Part shown: positions 15,653 through 23,955 of the stretch, one piece after another
Position numbering within the stretch: the first letter of the stretch is position 1
Layout of the letters: each line of letters begins with the position of its first letter
Assembly: GCA_947479535.1 (NCBI GenBank)
Contig: CANJZQ010000024.1
Coordinates: 1 to 33,895 of the forward strand
Reading direction: 5' to 3'
Length of the DNA: 33,895 nt
Origin: Oligoflexales bacterium
GTDB taxonomy: Bacteria; Bdellovibrionota_B; Oligoflexia; Oligoflexales; RGVZ01
The notes under the pieces: generated by a model
Database searches by the model: none
What the model was told of the DNA's origin: nothing
The model's input: only the letters and a program-made list of their open reading frames with translations
Made by a program: the position numbers and the translations under genes

Positions 15653-16570
15653 ATGACATCCGGAAATTTAATGAAGCAACGTTGCGGCTTTTTTTCTTCA
15701 GCCATTTTGGTTCCGACTTTGATCCTGACCATGACTGTTGGAATTCTGATGGCTCCCAACCTTGCCCTGGCCCGGGACAAGACCGATGGAGCGCAGCAAT
15801 CCTCCGGGCAGGTCATGGAAGCCCGCTCGGTGGATTCCGTTTCCGAGTCTGACGCCGCTGAATCGCCATCGATTTTTTCGCGTGCGTTTCGGGCTGGCCC
15901 CGTGGTTTTTCTGGTGCTGTTTATTCTGGTTAGCCTTTCGATTGTGACTTGGGGTGCTCTGGTATCCAAGTGGTGGCATTTCAAAAAAGTGTCCAAGTCG
16001 AGCGATGCGTTTGTGAAAAGTTTTTGGGACAGCCGGTCTCTGAACGATCTCAACAGCCGCCTTCAGGAATATCCCTACAGCCCGGCCCGCGAGATTTTTC
16101 GCAGTGGATATGCAGAACTCGTCCGTGGAACTCAATTGCGTGAGCATTCACCATCCGGTGACATGGCCGTTGGTGCAGCGATAGAGAATTTAAGCCGTGC
16201 CTTGAACAAGGCCAAAATGTTCGAGCGTCGCCGCATGGAACGGTTTCAGTCGCTGCTGGCAACCAGCGCTTCTGCAAGTCCCTTTATCGGTTTGTTTGGA
16301 ACCGTCTGGGGGATCATGGGTGCTTTCGAGGGCATTGCCCAGACAGGAAGTGCCAGCCTTGCTGCCGTGGCCCCCGGCATCTCCGAGGCCCTCATCGCAA
16401 CTGCGTTCGGACTGGCTGCCGCGATTCCTGCGGTGGTCGGCTTCAACTTCTTCAACTCAATGATTCGGTCGCAGCTGATCAATCTCGATGGGTTCTGCGC
16501 AGATTTCCTGAACATCGTCGAGCGCTATCTGGTGACTGACAAAAAGTCAGGTCAAGTGCATCACGTTTAA
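15653..16570 (+). CDS. tolQ: TolQ/ExbB-type proton channel subunit with N-terminal signal-like extension
   Basis: A 305-residue inner-membrane protein of the Tol energy-transducing complex, which uses the proton gradient to maintain the outer membrane and its constriction at division. The ATG at 15653 has GGGAG eight bases upstream; the open frame extends further 5' but runs across the acidic gene and the terminator. The core has a first span (about 82-104), the ASPFIGLFGTVWGIMGAF span and the GISEALIATAFGLAAAIPAVV span with the conserved polar residues lining the channel. Before it is an unusual extension: a signal-peptide-like segment (residues 12-40, ending NLALA) and a Ser/Asp/Glu-rich linker (41-75). 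Some ExbB proteins have similar extensions. It is the first gene of tolQRAB. Confidence 0.9.
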   Translation: MTSGNLMKQRCGFFSSAILVPTLILTMTVGILMAPNLALARDKTDGAQQSSGQVMEARSVDSVSESDAAESPSIFSRAFRAGPVVFLVLFILVSLSIVTWGALVSKWWHFKKVSKSSDAFVKSFWDSRSLNDLNSRLQEYPYSPAREIFRSGYAELVRGTQLREHSPSGDMAVGAAIENLSRALNKAKMFERRRMERFQSLLATSASASPFIGLFGTVWGIMGAFEGIAQTGSASLAAVAPGISEALIATAFGLAAAIPAVVGFNFFNSMIRSQLINLDGFCADFLNIVERYLVTDKKSGQVHHV

Positions 16571-16592
16571 ATTCCGTCTGTGAGGTCGAGCC

Positions 16593-17030
16593 ATGGCATT
16601 CGGAAGACTGGGCAATGACAAAAATTTTGAGTCTGACACGTCGGACTTGGCCGAGATCAATATCATTCCATTAGTGGATGTGATGCTGGTGCTTCTGATC
16701 ATTTTCATGGTGACGGCCCCCCTTTCCATCGGCGGCATCAAGGTTGAATTGCCTCACAGTGCCGCCAAGAGCACGGGAATCGACGAAAAACGTGTGATCC
16801 TGAGCATCAATGAGCAAGGGGACTTTTATCTGGATCGGGTTCAGGTCAGCTCACATGCCTTGCCCGACCGTTTTCGGACCATCTTTGAGGGACGTGACAA
16901 AAAAGAACTCTACATCCGCGCGGACCGTGGTGTTTCTTACGGCCGGGTGGTGGATGCCATGGGAGCAGCCAAGGGCGCCGGCGTTTTGAAAATTGGGATG
17001 CTGACGCAGGCCCAGGCAACCCCGCGATGA
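16593..17030 (+). CDS. tolR: TolR/ExbD-type subunit
   Basis: A 145-residue partner of TolQ. It has a short cytoplasmic start, one membrane span (INIIPLVDVMLVLLIIFM, about residues 22-40) carrying the conserved proton-path aspartate (Asp29), and a periplasmic domain with the family pattern VILSINEQGDFYLD and LYIRADRGVSYGRVVDAM. It overlaps the next gene by four bases (ATGA at 17027), so the TolR and TolA-like subunits are translationally coupled. The upstream gap to tolQ is 22 bases. Confidence 0.93.
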   Translation: MAFGRLGNDKNFESDTSDLAEINIIPLVDVMLVLLIIFMVTAPLSIGGIKVELPHSAAKSTGIDEKRVILSINEQGDFYLDRVQVSSHALPDRFRTIFEGRDKKELYIRADRGVSYGRVVDAMGAAKGAGVLKIGMLTQAQATPR

Positions 17031-17926
17031 GCGATCAAAGCAGTACCATGAAACTTTCGAGGCTGATTGCATACGGCAGGCTGATTCACATCCGCCTGGA
17101 TAAAAAGAACGAAACGGAATTGTTTCGTCTTTTCCTTTTGATCTCCTTGGGTATCCATTTCGTTTTTTTTCTTGTGCAGGGTATTGAGATCTTCCAGCAG
17201 CGTCGCCACATCATTGAAGAGTGGGCGATCGATGCCGACCTTTTGGTTGATGCCACCAGCGGTGCTCCGGCTGATTCCGCTTTGCCCAGCGCCGCGAAGG
17301 CTGATGAGGCCAGGGTCAGCGAGCGTATGTTGCCACAGTTGCCAAAGCAGTTCGCTGTGGACGAAGCCAAAAGCCCGCCAGAAAAAACCTTCACGGAGCA
17401 GGATGTCAAAGCCAATCCCGCAAAGGCAGAGCCGGAAGACAAAAGCCTCAGCAAGCCCAATGAGACACCTGAAGAAAAAAACCGCCTGAAAAAGGATGAC
17501 GCCCTTCGGCGCTTGGCCCTGGAAAAACTCCGGAACGAAAACAAATTTGCCAAGAAGACAGAAGCCCCATCGGCGGATTCTGCCAAGCTGAAAGATTCTT
17601 CAAAGAGCCTTGCCGCCGCCAACACTGGAGCAACTTTTGGGACAGTCAGTGCCTCGGAAGCGAATCGCTACAAGGCCAGGATTCAATCAGCCATCCGTCG
17701 CAATTATTCTATTCCGGATACTTTGAAGTTCCGGACGGTCGAACCAGTGATCTTGGCGATTGAACTCAACCAGATGGGGAATTTGGTTTTTTCAAAAGTC
17801 GATGAATCATCTGGCGACAAATACTTTGATGAATTGGCCTATCAGGCACTGAAGGCGTCTACGCCGCTGCCACCCCCACCGGAGGGGTTGGTGAATCAAA
17901 GGATATTGCTGAAATTTTCTCCGTGA
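17027..17926 (+). CDS. tolA: TolA/TonB-like periplasm-spanning protein
   Basis: A 299-residue protein with TolA architecture: a cytoplasmic N-terminus, one signal-anchor span (about 33-55), a long charged Lys/Glu/Pro/Ala central region (about 70-200) with coiled-coil potential around EEKNRLKKDDALRRLALEKLRNE split by prolines, and a C-terminal TonB/TolA domain (about 205-299). The last domain holds YKARIQSAIRRNYSIP and ends PLPPPPEGLVNQRILLKFSP-like, as in TonB-fold proteins. It transmits energy from TolQR to the outer membrane or to TolB. The position between tolR and tolB favours TolA over TonB. The central region is shorter than in E. coli TolA (421 residues). Confidence 0.88.
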   Translation: MSDQSSTMKLSRLIAYGRLIHIRLDKKNETELFRLFLLISLGIHFVFFLVQGIEIFQQRRHIIEEWAIDADLLVDATSGAPADSALPSAAKADEARVSERMLPQLPKQFAVDEAKSPPEKTFTEQDVKANPAKAEPEDKSLSKPNETPEEKNRLKKDDALRRLALEKLRNENKFAKKTEAPSADSAKLKDSSKSLAAANTGATFGTVSASEANRYKARIQSAIRRNYSIPDTLKFRTVEPVILAIELNQMGNLVFSKVDESSGDKYFDELAYQALKASTPLPPPPEGLVNQRILLKFSP

Positions 17927-17936
17927 GGATTTGAAT

Positions 17937-19355
17937 ATGCGTTTTATTTTTTCAGTTCTGTCAAACATGGCTATTGCGACCTGCCTCTGGCTTTCATCTT
18001 CCCAAGTTTGGGCGGTGATCGGCCAGCCTTTGATGGTAAACATCGACAATCCAAAATTTCACAAACTGAACGTCGCGATTCCAGATTTTCTGGTTGATGG
18101 ATCGGCAGATCGCGAAACTCGTGATGTTGCAAGGCGTGGTGCCGGAGAATTGACACGACTTTTGAACTTTTCTGCCCTGTTCAGTGTCAGGAGCAGCGAT
18201 GTTTTTGACGACGTCCTGAAATCAAAAAACATCGTCAAGTGGCAGATGGGGCAGCAAAATCTTGATGGAGTCGACCTGCCACAGTGGCGCGCGATTGGAA
18301 TGGAATCCCTGACGTTGGGTGAGGTTCAGCAAGAACAAGGCACGTGGACCTTCACCATGCGCACGATTGATCTGGGCAAGGGTGAACTTCTCCTTGGCAA
18401 ACGTTACTCCAAGGTTCCAAAGGCTCAAATCACGGCTGTGATGCGCCGGTACGCGGATCAGATCATGAAGGCATACACGGGCAAACCTGGGATTTTTTCC
18501 AGCCGCCTTGCTTTTGTCGGGCGTAGGGCAAAAAATGCTGCGAAGCAGATTTTTATTTCTGATTTTGACGGTTCCAACGTCCAGCAGATTACCAATGAAA
18601 ACGCCCCTCACCTGAGCCCGGCTTGGAGTCGTGACGGGCGCTATGTGACCTATACGTCATTCCAGGACGGGCCCGCCGAAATTTTCAGTCACGACACGAA
18701 GACCGGAAAAAAAATAAAAATGACCAATGGTCCTGGCCTCAGCAGTGGCAGCAACTGGGGACCAAGTGACCGGTTGATTGCGTTTACCGGCGCACACAAT
18801 GGAAATTCTGAAATTTATGTGATGTCGCCGCGCGGACGCGACCGCAAAAGCCTGATCACCGGCGACGGACTGGACGTGGATCCTACGTTCTCCCCGGATG
18901 GGAAGTGGATGGCGTTCGTCTCCGGGCGCTTTGGCAACCCTCATATTTTCCGGGCGTCCCTGGAGTGGAGCGAGGACAAGCTCCGCGTGACGGAAGACAA
19001 GCGACTGACTTATGCCGGTTGGTACAATGCAACGCCAGCCTGGTCGCCAGAATCTGAAAAGCTGGCTTTTGCCGGCTACGACAAAGACATCAACCGATTT
19101 GACATGTTCATGATGAACCCTGATGGAACCCAGATGGAGCGCCTGACATTGCGTGCGGGTGACAACGAACGGCCAACGTGGGCCCCAAACGGACAGTTGA
19201 TCATTTTTCAGAGCAGCCGTGGACCAAACCTCGAGGACGTCAAGGGCACCCCTCACCTCTACATCATGAACCGTGATGGCAGCGGTCAGCGACTGCTCGA
19301 CACGGGGATTTTTGAGGCACAGCAGCCGGCCTGGGGTCCCCAGATCGAAGATTAA
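17937..19355 (+). CDS. tolB: TolB periplasmic beta-propeller protein
   Basis: A 472-residue Tol-system protein of the periplasm. The ATG at 17937 is preferred over a TTG at 17931 because GAGG lies nine bases before it. The N-terminus has a signal peptide (residues 1-26, ending VWA). The N-terminal domain (about 30-175) has the family's INIDNPKFHKLNVAIPDF-like opening. The rest is a six-bladed propeller made of repeats such as SPAWSRDGRYVTYTS, PTFSPDGKWMAFVS, PAWSPESEKLAFAG and PTWAPNGQLIIFQS. TolB normally binds the Pal lipoprotein, but no pal gene follows here. Confidence 0.95.
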   Translation: MRFIFSVLSNMAIATCLWLSSSQVWAVIGQPLMVNIDNPKFHKLNVAIPDFLVDGSADRETRDVARRGAGELTRLLNFSALFSVRSSDVFDDVLKSKNIVKWQMGQQNLDGVDLPQWRAIGMESLTLGEVQQEQGTWTFTMRTIDLGKGELLLGKRYSKVPKAQITAVMRRYADQIMKAYTGKPGIFSSRLAFVGRRAKNAAKQIFISDFDGSNVQQITNENAPHLSPAWSRDGRYVTYTSFQDGPAEIFSHDTKTGKKIKMTNGPGLSSGSNWGPSDRLIAFTGAHNGNSEIYVMSPRGRDRKSLITGDGLDVDPTFSPDGKWMAFVSGRFGNPHIFRASLEWSEDKLRVTEDKRLTYAGWYNATPAWSPESEKLAFAGYDKDINRFDMFMMNPDGTQMERLTLRAGDNERPTWAPNGQLIIFQSSRGPNLEDVKGTPHLYIMNRDGSGQRLLDTGIFEAQQPAWGPQIED

Positions 19356-19388
19356 TACAGTGTGAAAGTAGAGTGAGATTTTTTATTC

Positions 19389-19778
19389 ATGCGTCGTGTC
19401 GTGCCACGTGCATTATTTTTCGGAGCTGGCTGGCTCTTTGTCGTGATTGGCGTCATCGGCATTTTTTTGCCATTGTTGCCAACAACTCCGTTTTTACTGC
19501 TTGCCGCGTGGTGTTTTTCTAAAAGCAGTGAACGATTTCATAGCTGGTTGCTTGATCATCCCCAACTTGGACCGCCGGTTCGCGATTGGCAAGGCCACGG
19601 CGTGATCCGGCCTTCGGCAAAAATTCTTGCCACTGCCATGATGGGGGCCGCGATCTTGTTTCCGATGGTTTTGGTCAAGGTGCCCGTCTGGGCGAAATGG
19701 ACGACCATGGTCACAACCACTTGCGTGCTGACTTTTATCTGGACGCGGCCGTCACGCCCATCGAATCCAAGGCTTTGA
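19389..19778 (+). CDS. DUF454 (YbaN-like) inner-membrane protein
   Basis: A 129-residue membrane protein of the DUF454 family. The N-terminal span is followed by the family signature GIFLPLLPTTPFLLLAAWCF, then SSERFHSWLLDHPQLGPPVRDWQ and two more spans near the C-terminus. The function of the family is not established. It lies 33 bases after tolB on the same strand, where pal is often found. The last 44 bases overlap the end of the convergent HAD gene. Confidence 0.88.
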   Translation: MRRVVPRALFFGAGWLFVVIGVIGIFLPLLPTTPFLLLAAWCFSKSSERFHSWLLDHPQLGPPVRDWQGHGVIRPSAKILATAMMGAAILFPMVLVKVPVWAKWTTMVTTTCVLTFIWTRPSRPSNPRL

Positions 19779-20385
19779 TCAGTTCCGGGGTTGTCTTGTA
19801 GGTGATCCCGCGGATTCCATGCCGATGTGCTGCATCAATGTTTTCCTGCACGTCATCAATAAAGACGCATTCTTGGGCTGCGCAGCGTGAAACGGATATC
19901 GCGTGGTGATAAATTTTTTCGTCTGGCTTGCAGGCGCCTACTTTATACGACAGGACCAGCTCATCAAATAATTTTGGGAATTCGTAGCGGGCTTTGATGT
20001 AGTCGAAATGGTCTTCGTTGACGTTCGATAGAAGTACCATCCGGTAGCCAGATTTTTTAATGGATGCCGCAAGGCTTTCCATGTCCGGTTTCGCCCAGAA
20101 TATGTCGCAGGCAGCATCGATGACCTTGGTGCCATCCAATTTACAGTCAAGTCCGGCTTCAATCTTTTGCAAAAGCGTGGTGCGGGATATTTGTCCAGCC
20201 TCGTACTGCATTTCCAGTCCGCTCGCGAAAAGGACTTTGAAGACGTCGTCCGCTGAACGTCCTGCGAGAGCTGCGATTTGCCTGCAGGCCTTTTCGTGGC
20301 TAAAGTTGATGAGGACATTGCCCATGTCAAAAATAACGGTGCGGATTGCGCCTGATTTAGATTCAAGTTTGGATTGAGGGGACAT
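19735..20385 (-). CDS. HAD-superfamily phosphatase (YihX-like)
   Basis: A 216-residue HAD hydrolase of subfamily IA. The nucleophile motif is VIFDMGNVLINF (Asp20 from the ATG at 20385), in which the usual second Asp is Gly; this DxGNV form is typical of the YihX group (sugar-phosphate phosphatase) and relatives. Motif II is VLLSN, motif III the lysine in GACKPDEKIY and motif IV VFIDDVQENIDAA. A helical cap lies between motifs I and II. The start has GGAGG ten bases upstream and shares bases with the start codon of the divergent Nudix-kinase gene. The substrate is unknown; glucose-1-phosphate or another small phosphate ester is a guess from the family. Confidence 0.88.
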   Translation of the reverse strand: MSPQSKLESKSGAIRTVIFDMGNVLINFSHEKACRQIAALAGRSADDVFKVLFASGLEMQYEAGQISRTTLLQKIEAGLDCKLDGTKVIDAACDIFWAKPDMESLAASIKKSGYRMVLLSNVNEDHFDYIKARYEFPKLFDELVLSYKVGACKPDEKIYHHAISVSRCAAQECVFIDDVQENIDAAHRHGIRGITYKTTPELIKALDSMGVTAASR

Positions 20386-22033
20386 GCAGGTAAAACCTCC
20401 GGTGACTGATCTAAGATACCGCGCATCGGCCGTGGTGTGCCACCAAGAATGCCTGTTGGGCGTGAAGTTGCGCGATCCGGTTTCGGGGGTCATCCGGGTC
20501 TATTTGCCAGGCGGGGGGGTTGAACAGGGCGAGCGTCCTGCGGCTGCAGCCCGGCGCGAGTGCCTTGAAGAGACAGGGTTTCGTGTCACCATCGCGGCAA
20601 ATAAATCTTCCCCCCACAAAGTTCTGCGTTATCCGTTTCCTTGGGCCGGACGGATTGTGGATTGCACCACGGAATTTTTTTGCGGCACGCTCAAAGATGC
20701 CTCCCGCCTGCCCGATCCCATCGTCGACGATCCAGAACTAAATTTGGGCGCAGTTTGGATCCCATTTACCGATGTGCGAGATGTTTTTGGTTACCATCAA
20801 GGGATCCTTGATGTGATTTTTCAGCTCGTCGATCCGAATGTGTTGCCCCCCGCAAAATCTGTCTTGTGTGCCTTCTCTGCTTTCAAGGGAACCATGTCGG
20901 CACTCGAGGCGTGTGCAGCGGCTGCGGATTCTGGTCGGGACGCAGGTTGGACTGTTGAGGAACTGCCCCTCGCCGATGGCGGACGCGGCTCGTTGGATTT
21001 GTGGATCATTGGCATGAACCGCAGGGTTTCTCCTGTCCGCATCATGGACGTTCAGACGCTGGATCCTTTAGGGCGCCCCACCGTAGCGCGGGTTGGGATC
21101 AGCGACCGTGGCAGTGAAGTCTTTATCGAGTCGGCAGATTGTCTTGGGGCACACCTGGTTGGTCCGCCGAATCCAGCGACAGCCATGGCTTCTTCAAGTC
21201 GGGGGCTCGGGCTTTTGCTGCGTGACCTTTCGCGGCGGTTGCCGGAAGCGTCAGTCATCCATGTTGGCCTCGGTGATTCTTCGGTTAGTGATTGTGGGCT
21301 GGGAATGTTGCTGGCCTTTGGTTTCAAAATCCTCGTTCGCTGTGAGGATAAAATCGAGTTGATGGATGAAGCTTCCTTCAACTCCGCACTTCTTGAAAAC
21401 ATTGTCGATATCCAGCCTCCATTGGCGGGTACAGAGGCGTACCAGGATTTTGTCGCGTTAAAAAAATTCAAGTGGAAGGTTTTGTGTGACGTGAGCCATT
21501 CCCTTTCGGGTGCCGGTAAAGGGATGCTTGGCGCAGCGAAGGTTTTTGCACGACAGAAGGGCGCGCTTCCTGTCCAAGTCGTTGCATTGGACAGGGGATT
21601 CAAGAAGGTGGCGAAAATTTTTGACGAACTTGGTTGTGCTGCAGGCCCTTGGGGCAAAGTCACGCACGGTGGTGCGAGTGGCGGTGTGGCTGCGGCGTTG
21701 GGGTGTCTGTTTGATGCCCATCTCGTGAGCGGTGCAGAGTGGCTGCTGGAGGCCGCTGGATTTAATGAGATGCTTGCAGCGCATCGCCTTGTTTTGACGG
21801 GCGAGGGTTCATCCGATGCACAGTCGGTGGCAGGGAAGGCAGCCTTTGCCTGCGCTCAGCGCGCGATGCTTGCAGGTGTGAGGACGGAGATTATTTCAGG
21901 CCGCGTGAACCTGCGCGGTTGGCCGGCTTGGATGAAACAGTTTTTGGGGGGTGCCATGGAATCCGGCCGCGAGCCAGATCCCGTAGCGGCCTTGGCGGCC
22001 GCTGTGTCAACCAGGATCAATTTAAGGCAATGA
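20384..22033 (+). CDS. Nudix hydrolase - glycerate kinase fusion
   Basis: A 549-residue two-domain protein. Residues 1-150 are a Nudix hydrolase with a complete Nudix box at about 44-66 (GGVEQGE, seven residues, RECLEETGF), the metal site for cleaving nucleoside-diphosphate-linked compounds. Residues 158-545 resemble type-1 glycerate kinase (GarK/GlxK): CAFSAFKGTMSALEA, PLADGGRGSLD, GLGDSSVSDCGLGML, LCDVSHSLSG, FARQKGA, GGASGGVAAAL and LVLTGEGSSDAQSVAGKA. Several positions differ from the usual consensus (DGGEGT becomes DGGRGS; TNDGG becomes VSDCG), so kinase activity or specificity may have changed. A GAGGGG precedes the ATG, whose bases overlap those of the HAD gene start. I do not know of this fusion as a characterised enzyme. 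Confidence 0.88.
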   Translation: MQVKPPVTDLRYRASAVVCHQECLLGVKLRDPVSGVIRVYLPGGGVEQGERPAAAARRECLEETGFRVTIAANKSSPHKVLRYPFPWAGRIVDCTTEFFCGTLKDASRLPDPIVDDPELNLGAVWIPFTDVRDVFGYHQGILDVIFQLVDPNVLPPAKSVLCAFSAFKGTMSALEACAAAADSGRDAGWTVEELPLADGGRGSLDLWIIGMNRRVSPVRIMDVQTLDPLGRPTVARVGISDRGSEVFIESADCLGAHLVGPPNPATAMASSSRGLGLLLRDLSRRLPEASVIHVGLGDSSVSDCGLGMLLAFGFKILVRCEDKIELMDEASFNSALLENIVDIQPPLAGTEAYQDFVALKKFKWKVLCDVSHSLSGAGKGMLGAAKVFARQKGALPVQVVALDRGFKKVAKIFDELGCAAGPWGKVTHGGASGGVAAALGCLFDAHLVSGAEWLLEAAGFNEMLAAHRLVLTGEGSSDAQSVAGKAAFACAQRAMLAGVRTEIISGRVNLRGWPAWMKQFLGGAMESGREPDPVAALAAAVSTRINLRQ

Positions 22034-22054
22034 AAACTAACAAGTGGCTTTTTC

Positions 22055-22678
22055 TCAGGCGCCAAAATCGTAGTACGTGACGGCAACGCGCTTGAGATCG
22101 CGACTGACCATGAGAGACACCATCACATCGACGCTGTAGAAGTCGTCGGTGATGCTGACTTCAGTGTAATCCTGTCCCAGCCATGATTCCGGTGCGTTGG
22201 CGATCGTCAGGGTGTCTTTCGACAATTGATTGTAATTGGAATCCTCAGGGTCAAGGGTCGTGACGAGTGACTTGGCAAATGCGCTGTAGCGTTTGTAGCA
22301 ATGCTTTTTCAAAAGATACTTTGCGCAGCTGTTGATTCCGTCTGCTGGGAGGCCTTCTCGGGTGCTGCACCAGTATTTCAGGGACACCTCCCGCGTTGGC
22401 TCCAATTTGGCGATGAGTCCGCGAATCACATCAAGTTTGCTGCGCGCATTTTCGACCGAATAAAATTCAACGCGGGAAACGCCCATGTAATCCATTTCTT
22501 CGCGAGTCACGGCGTAAACGCGGGCACGGGCCTCTTCGACATTCGCTGGAACCGGGGCGGCAGTGAACTCTGCGCCGGCATCGGCGCGGGCAGACTGGGT
22601 TCCTGTCAGGGCACTGGCGATTGGGAAAAGAATGATGAAGGCTGTGCGAAGCAGGAGGGCGATCGTAAAACGTGGCAT
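22055..22678 (-). CDS. Secreted hypothetical protein
   Basis: A 207-residue protein with a signal peptide (residues 1-32, ending SARADA). The mature part is mixed alpha/beta and contains four cysteines near the middle (YWCSTREG, SCAKYLLKKHCYKRY), which may form disulfides. Then come VSITDDFYSVDVMVSLMVSRD and an end in VTYYDFGA. No family is recognised. An AAGGA lies upstream of the ATG. It is the last gene of the smpB-to-MFS run, 44 bases after the transporter. Confidence 0.7.
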   Translation of the reverse strand: MPRFTIALLLRTAFIILFPIASALTGTQSARADAGAEFTAAPVPANVEEARARVYAVTREEMDYMGVSRVEFYSVENARSKLDVIRGLIAKLEPTREVSLKYWCSTREGLPADGINSCAKYLLKKHCYKRYSAFAKSLVTTLDPEDSNYNQLSKDTLTIANAPESWLGQDYTEVSITDDFYSVDVMVSLMVSRDLKRVAVTYYDFGA

Positions 22679-22722
22679 GCCTGAATCCTTAAGTGGAACC
22701 TTTTATAAAACCGTTGCACCGG

Positions 22723-23955
22723 TTAACGAGCCTGCAACCTCTTGGTGGGCAAGCCTTTCAAAGATACCCATACAATCAAGCAGGCGATCAGCGCAAGGGT
22801 TCCTCCGGTGCAAAAAGCCACGGCGACCCCGTATGTCTGAAAAAGCCAACCAAAAAGAAGACTTGCGGGCAAGGCAGCCATTCCAGTCACGAAATAAAAA
22901 AGGCCGAATGCCGTACCCCGTAGTTCGATGGGAGCCAGGCTGGCCACCAAGGCCCGCTCGGCTGGCTCGGCAAAACCGAAGTGAAGCCCGTAAAGCAAAA
23001 ACAAGGTGATGATGGCGCCATGATCCGTGGCCAGGCCGTAGCCTGCAAAAATAACGGCATACCAAACCCATCCAAAGACCATCATGCGACTGGCCCCCAA
23101 CCGGTCACTCATTGGACCGCCAACCCACGTGGCGCCAACTTTGATCACGTGCAACCCTGCCCAAGCCAATGCTGAGTGGCCAGAGGAAATGCCAGCGTCA
23201 TTCAAACGCAAGATCAGAAAGGCGTCGCTGGAATTTCCCAGAGTAAAAACAAAAATAGCGACAAGCAGGATTTTTAGTTCCCGGGGCAAGCGAGACCAGT
23301 CGGTTCGCAGGCTTCCAAAGCTGAGCGCCTTTCCATTTGCAAGCTGGGCGGCCTTGCGAGGCACCTCATGGACGAAAAAAAACAGAACGACGAGAGAAAC
23401 GATGGCGGGAATTGCCGCGATTAGAAAAATGTCGCGGTAGCCAAGGCCGAGGGTCAACAAACAAAAACTTGCTGAAAGAGGCCCAATGACAGCACCCGTA
23501 TGGTCTAAAGCCCGGTGAACCCCGTATGCCGCCCCACGATTTTCTGGTGCGGTGGAATCAGCCAGCAAAGCATCTCGTGGCGCTGATCGAATGCCCTTGC
23601 CAACGCGGTCGGTAAACCTCACGGCAAGCACAAAGGGCCATGTCTGGGCAAAGGCAACCAGAGGACGCACGATGGCCGCGATGCCGTATCCAACGATCAC
23701 AAGGGGCTTGCGCCGTGGCATGCGATCGGCAAAGGAACCCGACGCAATTTTGAGCAAGGCTGAGGTCGATTCTGCAACGCCTTCGATGAGCCCCAGGGCT
23801 GCTGGGGTTGCGCCGAGAACTTGCGTTAAAAACGCGGGGAGAAGCGGGTAAATCATTTCCGATGATGCATCGGTCAGCATGCTGACGATGCCAAGAGCGA
23901 CGACAATCGTTGGAATTTTTGAGGGAATTTTTGGTGGGATTTTCGCGTTTTTCAT
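22723..23955 (-). CDS. Major facilitator superfamily transporter
   Basis: A 410-residue membrane protein with about twelve predicted spans. The loop-2/3 motif ASGSFADRMPRRKPLVIVGYG is the MFS signature (G-x3-D-R-x-x-R-K/R), and the RFTDRVGKGIRSAPRDALLAD segment is characteristic of a drug/proton antiporter-like bacterial subgroup of unknown substrate. It overlaps mrp by four bases (ATGA), an unexpected pairing for a transporter. The substrate cannot be inferred from sequence. Confidence 0.92.
   Translation of the reverse strand: MKNAKIPPKIPSKIPTIVVALGIVSMLTDASSEMIYPLLPAFLTQVLGATPAALGLIEGVAESTSALLKIASGSFADRMPRRKPLVIVGYGIAAIVRPLVAFAQTWPFVLAVRFTDRVGKGIRSAPRDALLADSTAPENRGAAYGVHRALDHTGAVIGPLSASFCLLTLGLGYRDIFLIAAIPAIVSLVVLFFFVHEVPRKAAQLANGKALSFGSLRTDWSRLPRELKILLVAIFVFTLGNSSDAFLILRLNDAGISSGHSALAWAGLHVIKVGATWVGGPMSDRLGASRMMVFGWVWYAVIFAGYGLATDHGAIITLFLLYGLHFGFAEPAERALVASLAPIELRGTAFGLFYFVTGMAALPASLLFGWLFQTYGVAVAFCTGGTLALIACLIVWVSLKGLPTKRLQAR

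Noticed and set aside
15004-16053. A 349-residue minus-strand frame across the acidic gene and tolQ
   Set aside because: Its Val/Ile-rich stretch is the complement of the Asp/Glu codons, and it spans a terminator and a promoter of the other strand.
18657-19256. Minus-strand frame opposite tolB
   Set aside because: It is antisense to well-conserved TolB propeller repeats.
22702-22724. AACCG/CGGTT hairpin with a short T run after the MFS gene
   Set aside because: The stem is only five pairs and overlaps the MFS stop codon; too weak to call a terminator.
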